Notes: generated by a model from the letters alone, not told the origin. 5,032 nucleotides of DNA from Actinomycetota bacterium (GCA_947499275.1 CANMNM010000115.1:1-5032); one strand, 5' to 3'. Counted from the first letter of the stretch, positions 1 to 4,537 are shown. Numbers and translations: made by a program.

Positions 1-1
1 T

Positions 2-961
2 GACAAGGACACCGGCCTAATGGGGGTGAGTCCGTTTGCCATGAATGTCTCGGGGAGCACTGACCGCGTTTTTTATAGCGGTGGCCTCAATGGAGGCGGT
101 TGGAGTATGTCGCTATGCCCTACGTCGGGTAATTGCACAGGAGCACCGCTTCCCTTCGGTTTCGGAACGGACTACACCCAGGTGACATTGACTGACGGAT
201 CAATGCGTGCCTATTTCATTCAACCAACTGCTGGGGCGAAGTCCATTGCGACCGCGAGTGTTACCTATAACGCGGCGGGCGTTCCACAATTAGGCCAGAC
301 GTCAAATCTTGGATTTACGTCATCTCCAGAACAGAAGGCATGGGGTGTCCCAGATTCAGTCGTGCTCCCCGACGGCCGGGTTCGCTTGTATTGGGTAATC
401 ATTCCGACAGAACAAGTCACAGCGTCGACGAATGGACCAACAAGGACACAATTCACATGCCTTGCAAAAGTGATTGGCAAAAAAAGAGTAGAAGTAATTG
501 CCAAAGGGGCGACTTTGACAACTAAAGATAAGAAGGCGTTAAAGAAGTGCAAGATTCCCCAAAGTCTTCTTACCAATTCACCCACCTCTCAATCCGGAGA
601 GGCAATTGTCAGCGCTACATCCACTGACGCATCAGGAACACAATTTGTGTTGGACTCGGGCTATCGATTCACGGGTGGTTATGTCGACTCTGATGTCATT
701 CAAGCCACGGATGGAAATTGGATCGCACTCGTCTCTACCGGACCAGGAACCCCTCCCCAACCCCTTTATGCAGCAACTTCCAAAGATGGGCTTACATGGT
801 CGGTGGATAAAAATGCGTTAACGCCGACAACCGTGAACTCTCTTGATCCTTCAGCTGTGCCGATAGGTTCCAATAGTTGGCGGGTGTATTACTCGGTATC
901 ACCAGCGGCCGACCCCTTTAACAATCACAAAGTAGTTGTGGGCACACTTACTCGGAAGTGA
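2..961 (+). CDS. Secreted-type beta-propeller (sialidase/BNR-like) protein, 5'-truncated by the window edge
   Basis: The frame is open from base 2 with no stop, so this is the C-terminal part of a longer protein. The first in-window ATG (base 20) has no ribosome binding site or signal peptide and is unlikely to be the true start. Numbering from that ATG (313 residues), a motif of the type D-x-V-x-L-x-D-G-x-x-R-x-Y recurs near residues 52-66, 110-126, 222-238 and 275-291, as in the blades of five-bladed glycosidase or sialidase propellers. Residues 254-260 (SKDGLTW) are an Asp-box (BNR) signature. Cysteines at 33, 39, 147 and 177 and the Thr/Ser/Gly-rich composition suggest an exported protein. 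A lysine-rich segment (147-180) interrupts the propeller. A carbohydrate-binding or hydrolytic role is possible, but I can identify no catalytic residues or substrate. It lies upstream of tRNA-Ile on the same strand. Fold assignment is fairly likely; function is unknown. Confidence 0.75.
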   Translation, partial: DKDTGLMGVSPFAMNVSGSTDRVFYSGGLNGGGWSMSLCPTSGNCTGAPLPFGFGTDYTQVTLTDGSMRAYFIQPTAGAKSIATASVTYNAAGVPQLGQTSNLGFTSSPEQKAWGVPDSVVLPDGRVRLYWVIIPTEQVTASTNGPTRTQFTCLAKVIGKKRVEVIAKGATLTTKDKKALKKCKIPQSLLTNSPTSQSGEAIVSATSTDASGTQFVLDSGYRFTGGYVDSDVIQATDGNWIALVSTGPGTPPQPLYAATSKDGLTWSVDKNALTPTTVNSLDPSAVPIGSNSWRVYYSVSPAADPFNNHKVVVGTLTRK

Positions 962-1064
962 AATTCACAGCCATCCTTGTTGAAGACGAGAACCACCACC
1001 TCCCAATTTGCCCAACAAACCCGTTTTTCCCGTGCCCCCGAAAAGTCACAGAGGGGTAGTCAGG

Positions 1065-1070
1065 TAGTCT
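1065..1070 (+). promoter_or_regulatory. Candidate -10 element for tRNA-Ile
   Basis: TAGTCT fits the actinobacterial TANNNT -10 pattern and would start transcription about 7-8 nt before the mature tRNA-Ile 5' end. No good -35 is visible at the expected distance. It is the second copy of a tandem octamer (GGTAGTCA then GGTAGTCT, 1055-1070). Weak call. Confidence 0.3.
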
Positions 1071-1084
1071 CGGCACGCTATTTC

Positions 1085-1162
1085 GGGCCCATAGCTCAGC
1101 TTGGTTAGAGCGCTTCCCTGATAAGGAAGAGGTCGATGGTTCAAGTCCATCTGGGCCCACCA
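1085..1162 (+). tRNA. tRNA-Ile (anticodon GAT), CCA encoded
   Basis: A full cloverleaf can be drawn. The acceptor is GGGCCCA (1085-1091) with TGGGCCC (1152-1158), and the D stem is GCTC/GAGC (1094-1097/1108-1111). The anticodon stem is CTTCC/GGAAG (1113-1117/1125-1129) around loop CTGATAA, placing anticodon GAT at 1120-1122. The T stem is GATGG/CCATC (1135-1139/1147-1151) with loop TTCAAGT. A1159 is the discriminator and CCA (1160-1162) is genomically encoded. All stems are perfectly paired. It reads isoleucine codons ATC and ATT. In many actinobacteria this tRNA lies just downstream of gyrA together with tRNA-Ala, and the same pairing is seen here. Confidence 0.97.
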
Positions 1163-1195
1163 ATACTTTCATGCGGGTACTACCCGATTCATTGG
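1160..1195 (+). other. Two-tier hairpin just 3' of tRNA-Ile (processing or weak termination)
   Basis: CGGGT (1174-1178) pairs with ACCCG (1182-1186) across a 3-nt loop. An outer CCAAT (1160-1164)/ATTGG (1191-1195) pair brackets it. The downstream sequence is only mildly T-rich (ATTCATTGG), so this is a poor intrinsic terminator. It may instead help 3' processing of the tRNA or be coincidental. Confidence 0.3.
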
Positions 1196-1243
1196 ATTCA
1201 TGAGCCAGGCAACCAGGGTTTATGCCTTATTGGGGCAGCGGTG

Positions 1244-1249
1244 TATCTT
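1244..1249 (+). promoter_or_regulatory. Candidate -10 element driving leaderless dlw39
   Basis: TATCTT (TANNNT) ends 6 nt before the ATG at 1256, so transcription would be expected to start at or next to the start codon. This is the usual geometry of leaderless actinobacterial genes. No convincing -35 is seen, and there is no properly spaced Shine-Dalgarno; the only purine run (GAGG, 1251-1254) is too close to the start. Confidence 0.45.
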
Positions 1250-1255
1250 TGAGGC

Positions 1256-1381
1256 ATGAAGAAGTTGCTGCTACTCATCCTCCTGGCGGGTGTCGGGTAC
1301 CTGGTGTACCGAAAGGTCACCGAAGTCGAATCTGACGATGATCTGTGGTCTGAAGTAGGGGCCAATCAGGACCTGCGCTAG
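1256..1381 (+). CDS. DLW-39 family micro-protein (41 aa, single membrane segment)
   Basis: ATG to TAG encodes 41 residues. A Lys-Lys start (MKKLLLLILLAGVGYLVY) gives one hydrophobic segment at about residues 4-18. A charged tail follows, with the acidic DDDLW motif (27-31) that names the actinobacterial DLW-39 family of roughly 39-residue proteins found near the origin-proximal tRNA-Ile/tRNA-Ala genes. Length, composition, motif and position all agree. The segment could be a membrane anchor or an uncleaved signal; no biochemical function is known to me. It lies between the two tRNA genes (94 nt after tRNA-Ile, 57 nt before tRNA-Ala) and appears to have its own leaderless promoter. Stable tRNAs flanking an mRNA imply processing or separate transcription. 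Identity is confident; role is unknown. Confidence 0.88.
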   Translation: MKKLLLLILLAGVGYLVYRKVTEVESDDDLWSEVGANQDLR

Positions 1382-1438
1382 CATCTCCTTCGCGCCGAAA
1401 ACAGGTCACGCTGGTTTGGTGCAAATCCCGCAATACGA

Positions 1439-1511
1439 GGGGCTTTAGCTCAGTTGGTAGAGCGCTGCCTTTGCAAGGCAGATGTCAGGAGTTCGAGTCT
1501 CCTAAGCTCCA
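1439..1511 (+). tRNA. tRNA-Ala (anticodon TGC), CCA not encoded
   Basis: The cloverleaf has acceptor GGGGCTT (1439-1445) pairing with AAGCTCC (1504-1510). This includes G1441 with T1508, the G3:U70 wobble that is the main alanine identity element. The D stem is GCTC/GAGC (1448-1451/1460-1463). The anticodon stem is CTGCC/GGCAG (1465-1469/1477-1481) with loop TTTGCAA and anticodon TGC at 1472-1474. The T stem is AGGAG/CTCCT (1487-1491/1499-1503) with loop TTCGAGT. A1511 is the discriminator. The next bases are CAAG, so CCA must be added by nucleotidyltransferase, unlike the neighbouring tRNA-Ile. No clear separate promoter is seen upstream. Confidence 0.97.
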
Positions 1512-1534
1512 CAAGTTTTTACTTGTGATTTTAT
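1511..1534 (+). terminator. Weak intrinsic-terminator-like hairpin after tRNA-Ala
   Basis: ACAAGT (1511-1516) pairs perfectly with ACTTGT (1521-1526) around a TTTT loop and is followed by GATTTTAT. The stem is AT-rich with only two G-C pairs, and it uses the tRNA discriminator base. It is therefore a modest terminator or a processing structure. Its position right after the last tRNA fits termination of the tRNA transcript. Confidence 0.4.
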
Positions 1535-1579
1535 GAAGCAATAAAGGCGCGCCCGCGCGAATGGCCTTAAGGGTGGCGT

Positions 1580-1586
1580 GGAAAGA
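1580..1586 (+). promoter_or_regulatory. Ribosome binding site deciding the ppiA start
   Basis: GGAAAGA lies 7 nt before the ATG at 1594. It is a weak Shine-Dalgarno, but the alternative ATG at 1561 has only a GC-rich run upstream and no site. The site therefore favours the 172-residue product. Confidence 0.4.
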
Positions 1587-1593
1587 TCAGCAC

Positions 1594-2112
1594 ATGACAC
1601 TACAAGCGATTATTCATACAAATCTTGGCGATATCACTTGCAATCTTTTCCCTGATCACGCACCGAAAACAGTGGAAAATTTCACCGGCCTGTCAGAAGG
1701 CACGAAGGAATGGACCGACCCACGCGTCAGGGCGAAGACCTCAGCACCGTTGTACAAGGACGTTATCTTTCATCGGATTATTCCTGGTTTCATGATCCAG
1801 GGTGGAGACCCACTGGGCACCGGAACCGGTGACCCGGGCTACCGCTTCAATGATGAATCGCACCCAGAACTCACATTTGATAAGCCTTACCTGCTGGCTA
1901 TGGCCAACGCCGGACCGAACACTAATGGGTCGCAGTTTTTCATAACCGTCGCCGCAACCACATGGCTGAATTTCAAGCACACTATCTTTGGTGAAGTGGC
2001 CGACCAAGCCGGGCGTAATGTTGTTGACGCAATCGCAGCCGTTGAAACCGGATCAGGAGACCGCCCCAAGTCAGACGTCGTGATTGAGTCGATTGAGATT
2101 GTTCGCAGCTAA
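1594..2112 (+). CDS. ppiA: Peptidyl-prolyl cis-trans isomerase, cyclophilin type (PpiA)
   Basis: This 172-residue single-domain cyclophilin catalyses cis-trans isomerisation of X-Pro bonds. It lacks a signal peptide and should be cytoplasmic. The family signature FHRIIPGFMIQGGD is at residues 59-72, with the catalytic Arg61, Phe66 and Gln69. Further conserved blocks are LAMANAGPNTNGSQFF (101-116) and WLNFKHTIFGEV (124-135). Trp124 matches the position that makes human CypA cyclosporin-sensitive. Length and sequence resemble mycobacterial PpiA throughout. I chose the start at 1594 because homology begins near LQAIIHTNLGDI and a weak ribosome binding site precedes it. An in-frame ATG at 1561 would add 11 unconserved residues. 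It sits downstream of tRNA-Ala, as in other actinobacteria, and 5 nt upstream of the rhomboid gene, so the two are probably one transcript. Confidence 0.95.
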   Translation: MTLQAIIHTNLGDITCNLFPDHAPKTVENFTGLSEGTKEWTDPRVRAKTSAPLYKDVIFHRIIPGFMIQGGDPLGTGTGDPGYRFNDESHPELTFDKPYLLAMANAGPNTNGSQFFITVAATTWLNFKHTIFGEVADQAGRNVVDAIAAVETGSGDRPKSDVVIESIEIVRS

Positions 2113-2117
2113 ATTCA

Positions 2118-2960
2118 GTGGAAGAAACCCCCTCTTGCTATCGGCATCCTGATCGACCAACACGCATCTCGTGTTCGCGGTGTGAAAAACCAATTTGCAC
2201 CGAATGCATGATTGCTGCACCCGTCGGATACCGATGTCCAGACTGCATGACAACTAATGTGCCACCAGCACCTAAAACGGTTGCTGGTGGTGCATTGGTC
2301 AGCACTCCGAGGGTTACCTACTTCCTTATCGGTCTGAACATCGTTCTATTCGCGATTCAATATGTCCAAGGCGTCAATGAAGTAGCGGTCAACTTCGGCA
2401 TGTATCCCGTTGCAATTGCCCAAAACGGCGAATGGTGGCGACTGTTTACGAGTGCCTTCCTGCACGGATCTTTCATTCATATTGCATTCAATATGTATGT
2501 TCTGTTTTTTCTTGGTCCAACACTCGAACGGATACTCGGGCACACGCGATTTATCGTTTTGTACCTTCTCGCAGCACTCGGTGGTTCCGTTGCCTCGTAC
2601 TGGTTCTCAGATTTGCAAACGGTTTCCGTCGGAGCCTCCGGTGCGATCTTTGGTTTAATGGGCGCATTAATCGTCGCAGGGCGACGATTACGTTATGACA
2701 TTAAGCAAGTGTTGTTCCTACTTATCATCAACGTGGCAATCGGGTTCTTTTCACCAGGGGTCGACTGGCGGGCGCATTTTGGTGGGTTAGTTGTTGGAGC
2801 CCTTGTGGCGGTGATCATGGTGTTCCCGCCAAAGCGAATCCGAATACCGGTTCAGATAATTGGAATCACGGGGCTGGTATTAGTTCTTGTTGCATTGACA
2901 ATGTTGCGCACGAATCAAATTAATGAGTTGTTTGCGCCCATCACACAACTCGTGGCGTGA
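2118..2960 (+). CDS. Rhomboid family intramembrane serine protease with N-terminal B-box-like zinc finger
   Basis: This 280-residue membrane protease starts at GTG, 5 nt after the ppiA stop. No Shine-Dalgarno is visible, so translation is probably coupled to ppiA. Residues 7-43 form a B-box-like zinc finger with ligand candidates C7, H10, C19, C22, C27, C30, C40 and C43. A Pro/Ala/Gly linker (48-64) leads to about seven hydrophobic segments between residues 66 and 263. Rhomboid hallmarks are all present: HGSFIHIAFN (116-125, with His121 and Asn125 near the oxyanion hole), the catalytic Ser174 in GASG (172-175), and the catalytic His220 in AHFGG. The active site is therefore intact. Rhomboids cut helices of membrane substrates within the bilayer; the substrate here is unknown. 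A long RNA hairpin (2253-2299) lies within the linker-encoding part. The 3' end overlaps the convergent thioesterase gene by 20 bp. Confidence 0.95.
   Translation: MEETPSCYRHPDRPTRISCSRCEKPICTECMIAAPVGYRCPDCMTTNVPPAPKTVAGGALVSTPRVTYFLIGLNIVLFAIQYVQGVNEVAVNFGMYPVAIAQNGEWWRLFTSAFLHGSFIHIAFNMYVLFFLGPTLERILGHTRFIVLYLLAALGGSVASYWFSDLQTVSVGASGAIFGLMGALIVAGRRLRYDIKQVLFLLIINVAIGFFSPGVDWRAHFGGLVVGALVAVIMVFPPKRIRIPVQIIGITGLVLVLVALTMLRTNQINELFAPITQLVA
2253..2299 (+). repeat. Long inverted repeat / predicted RNA hairpin inside the rhomboid gene
   Basis: Bases 2253-2270 pair with 2282-2299 in 18 uninterrupted pairs: 15 Watson-Crick and 3 G-U (2255/2297, 2260/2292, 2261/2291). The 11-nt loop (2271-2281) can gain two more C-G pairs if T2281 is bulged. 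The wobbles work only in RNA from the + strand; on the other strand they become A-C. It covers codons for residues 46-61, the linker between the zinc finger and the first membrane segment. No T-tract follows on either strand, so it is not an intrinsic terminator. Confidence 0.7.
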
Positions 2961-3378
2961 CCTTAAGAAAATCCCGAAACTCTTCGGGGACAGGTGTTGA
3001 CTTTCGGGTTACTTGGTCCACATTGACGTAACTTATTGTTGCTGAAGTAGCTACATTCTCTGATATAAAACCTGTTTCTGGATCCTGAACCCGCACTTCA
3101 AAAGCCAAATCAAAGCTTGAATTACCCAATCGTGGACAACTCACATCAATGTGAAGAAGTTGATCTATCCGTACAGACGCGTGGTAACGGATATTCACTT
3201 CAACGACAACCGTTTCTAGCCCTGCTGTGGTCATAACATCCAGTGGGTAGCCAAATGCTCGGAAGAATTCCATATAAGCGGCATCGAAGAACTCCAGGTA
3301 GCGGGAATTGAACACAATGCTCTGGGGGTCAACTTCGTTGTAGCGGACCCGGTGGGTGTATCCATTCCATTTACTCAT
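2941..3378 (-). CDS. Acyl-CoA thioesterase, 4HBT/YbgC hot-dog fold
   Basis: This 145-residue protein has the length of a single hot-dog domain. The N-terminal block VRYNEVDPQSIVFNSRYLEF (residues 11-30) matches the 4-hydroxybenzoyl-CoA thioesterase/YbgC signature D-x-x-x-I-V-x-x-x-x-Y, with Asp17 the likely catalytic acid. The rest follows the fold: a helix near 31-47 and strands around 55-66, 71-80, 87-98 and 108-119. Such enzymes hydrolyse acyl-CoA thioesters in the cytoplasm and usually act as oligomers. The acyl substrate cannot be read from sequence. The ATG at 3378 has only a weak purine-rich site (GAAAG) upstream. It lies 106 nt downstream of cwlM on the same strand and could be read through from the trxB-trxA-cwlM operon. 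It is convergent with and overlaps the rhomboid gene. A terminator-like hairpin lies within its final codons. Confidence 0.9.
   Translation of the reverse strand: MSKWNGYTHRVRYNEVDPQSIVFNSRYLEFFDAAYMEFFRAFGYPLDVMTTAGLETVVVEVNIRYHASVRIDQLLHIDVSCPRLGNSSFDLAFEVRVQDPETGFISENVATSATISYVNVDQVTRKSTPVPEEFRDFLKVTPRVV
2965..2988 (-). terminator. Terminator-like hairpin inside the 3' end of the thioesterase gene
   Basis: TTCGGG (2983-2988) and CCCGAA (2973-2978) form a perfect 6-bp stem with a 4-nt loop. On the minus strand it is followed by ATTTTCTT (2972-2965), giving the shape of an intrinsic terminator. It lies before the thioesterase stop codon (2943-2941), so efficient termination here would leave a stopless mRNA. 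On the plus strand the same stem begins 13 nt after the rhomboid stop but lacks a T-tract. It may act as a 3' boundary for the convergent pair or be a by-product of coding. Confidence 0.35.
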
Positions 3379-3383
3379 TCGCG

Positions 3384-3389
3384 TATTCT
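3384..3389 (+). promoter_or_regulatory. Candidate -10 element for the membrane micro-ORF
   Basis: TATTCT (TANNNT) would place a start site near A3395, giving a leader of about 14 nt that contains the strong ribosome binding site at 3397-3402. No recognisable -35 is seen. The divergent thioesterase gene starts at 3378, only 5 bp away. Confidence 0.35.
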
Positions 3390-3396
3390 TTCACAT

Positions 3397-3402
3397 GGGA
3401 GG
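3397..3402 (+). promoter_or_regulatory. Strong Shine-Dalgarno for the micro-ORF
   Basis: GGGAGG lies 6 nt before the GTG at 3409. It is the best ribosome binding site in the window, together with the one of trxA, and it decides between overlapping frames in favour of the hydrophobic 33-codon reading. Confidence 0.6.
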
Positions 3403-3408
3403 TGCGAG

Positions 3409-3510
3409 GTGAAAAGATTCTTCTCCGCAGCGTTATTGATTGGTATTGGTATCGGTCTGGGTTTTCTCGTGAGGTTGATCTGGCCTATCGGGGAGAGCAA
3501 AAGGTTGTAA
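3409..3510 (+). CDS. Unrecognised 33-aa single-pass membrane micro-protein
   Basis: GTG to TAA encodes 33 residues, too short for most gene callers. A basic start (MKRFF) leads into a hydrophobic segment of about 20 residues (4-25). Inside it, glycines at 12, 14, 16 and 18 alternate with Ile or Leu (GIGIGLG), like a glycine-zipper helix. A short polar, basic tail (PIGESKRL) follows. A strong Shine-Dalgarno stands 6 nt upstream, and a TANNNT box gives a plausible promoter. The ORF nearly fills the gap between cwlM and the thioesterase on the opposite strand, and its last 26 bp overlap the end of cwlM. I do not recognise the family. It could be a small membrane regulator, a type-I-toxin-like peptide or a spurious ORF; the ribosome binding site and composition argue for a real gene. 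It could also cover an antisense RNA to cwlM. Confidence 0.6.
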   Translation: MKRFFSAALLIGIGIGLGFLVRLIWPIGESKRL

Positions 3511-4534
3511 GCGCTGCAACAACCCCTTCAGCCACAGCATCATGGAAGGCCTCCGAGGTTAATCGTTTTGCATCTCCAACGTTAGACATATAGCCGAGTT
3601 CAATGCGAACTGTTGGCATCCGGGTGAACCGCAGTAGATCCCAGGTTCTCGCGTGTATTAGACAGTCCTTGCGATCAGTTCGGCTGATGAGCTCCTCATT
3701 GATCAACCCCGCCAGAATGCGGCCACCGGGAGAATGAATTCCACCATTAGGTGAACCAAAATAGTAAACGGAAATGCCGTTGGGTTTTGGGCTTTCCACC
3801 TGATCAAGATGCAGTGATATGACAATGTCTGCGTCCATCTTGTTGGCAAAATCCGCGTGCGCTGACTGAGTTTTGTGCACCACGGGAATTTCTGGTCGTG
3901 TCAGAAGGACTTGCGTTCCTAATGCAGCCAACCGACCCTCGATTCGAGCGCAAATCGCGTAGGTCAATTTCGGGTGGACGCTCTCACCGGGATCTATCAC
4001 GATCACTTTGTCTGCGATTCCCGTTCGCAAAGATGCAAGTGATGCGTGTTCACGCAATGCCCCTGAGTCCCCACCAATAATCGAACGTGAGAGTCGTTCA
4101 AATGCACGCAGTGTTTCCTGAGCACAGATTCCATCAGCGCTAACTCCCACACCCCGTTGAAACTCGCGAAGTGCAAGATCGGTCCCGGAACCAAAAATCC
4201 CGTCAGGGCGCCCAGCATTGAAACCCAGTTGATTGAGCCGGCGCTGAAGTTCAGTTACGTCGTCACCGACCATTAAATGACCCGGGGCGAATGACAGCAC
4301 CCGATCACCTAATTGCCAACGTGCTTCATCTAGGCGACGAAAAGTTTCCGGACCGACCAAACCGTCAACGGTGATCCCACGCTCTTGTTGAAATGTGCGA
4401 ACGGCGATAGCCACTTCGTCGTCAAAGACGTCCTGGGCAGCAGCATTCTCACTTTGGTTATCAAGTAGACCGAGGTGCGCGAGCCGTGCGCGGACCTCCG
4501 CAACGGCCGCCCCGGTTGAACCAAGGCGGAGCAT
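3485..4534 (-). CDS. cwlM: CwlM-like protein: two peptidoglycan-binding domains plus degenerate Amidase_3 domain
   Basis: This 349-residue protein has two PG_binding_1 repeats (about 4-69 and 89-147; each has the pattern V-x-x-L/V-Q/R-x-x-L, then G-x-x-G-x-x-T/D and F-Q), then an Amidase_3 domain (about 176-346). No signal peptide is visible, which fits a cytoplasmic protein. In mycobacteria CwlM is not a working amidase. It is reported to stimulate MurA when phosphorylated and to interact with MurJ, linking PknB signalling to peptidoglycan synthesis. The usual DPGHGG zinc motif reads DPGES here (181-185). The following loop is short, and the Glu ligand position falls near H187-K189. H242 (SLHLD) and E312 (ELGY) remain. 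I therefore infer weak or absent hydrolase activity. The block CLIHARTWDLLRFTRMPTVR (291-310) closely resembles actinobacterial CwlM. The start lies 3 nt after the trxA stop, indicating an operon and coupled translation. Confidence 0.9.
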   Translation of the reverse strand: MLRLGSTGAAVAEVRARLAHLGLLDNQSENAAAQDVFDDEVAIAVRTFQQERGITVDGLVGPETFRRLDEARWQLGDRVLSFAPGHLMVGDDVTELQRRLNQLGFNAGRPDGIFGSGTDLALREFQRGVGVSADGICAQETLRAFERLSRSIIGGDSGALREHASLASLRTGIADKVIVIDPGESVHPKLTYAICARIEGRLAALGTQVLLTRPEIPVVHKTQSAHADFANKMDADIVISLHLDQVESPKPNGISVYYFGSPNGGIHSPGGRILAGLINEELISRTDRKDCLIHARTWDLLRFTRMPTVRIELGYMSNVGDAKRLTSEAFHDAVAEGVVAALTTFCSPR

Positions 4535-4537
4535 TGC

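Noticed and set aside
265..585. Minus-strand ORF of 106 codons inside the propeller gene
   Set aside because: It is antisense to a convincing protein frame, has no ribosome binding site and no recognisable domain; the + strand frame has the propeller motifs.
948..1172. Minus-strand ORF of 74 codons covering the tRNA-Ile locus, containing a GPDGLEPSTSS-type sequence
   Set aside because: This is the well-known spurious translation of the strand opposite a tRNA gene; the underlying cloverleaf of tRNA-Ile is perfect.
1561..1593. Upstream ATG adding 11 residues to PpiA
   Set aside because: No ribosome binding site or -10 box at leaderless distance precedes it, and the added residues are outside family conservation; kept only as an alternative start.
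1818..1831. Perfect CACCGG/CCGGTG inverted repeat in ppiA
   Set aside because: The 2-nt spacer is too small for a good hairpin, and the sequence is explained by Gly-Thr codons in a conserved GTGTGD segment.
3014..3139. Two DnaA-box-like nonamers (3014-3022 and, on the other strand, 3131-3139), each one base from TTGTCCACA
   Set aside because: Both lie inside the conserved thioesterase coding region, are imperfect and far apart, and there is no AT-rich unwinding region; chance matches are likely even near an origin.
3402..3593. Plus-strand ORF of 63 codons in the frame next to the micro-protein
   Set aside because: Its GTG overlaps the Shine-Dalgarno itself, it runs 109 bp antisense into cwlM and has no membrane segment or motif; the frame at 3409 has the correct spacing and a coherent hydrophobic helix.
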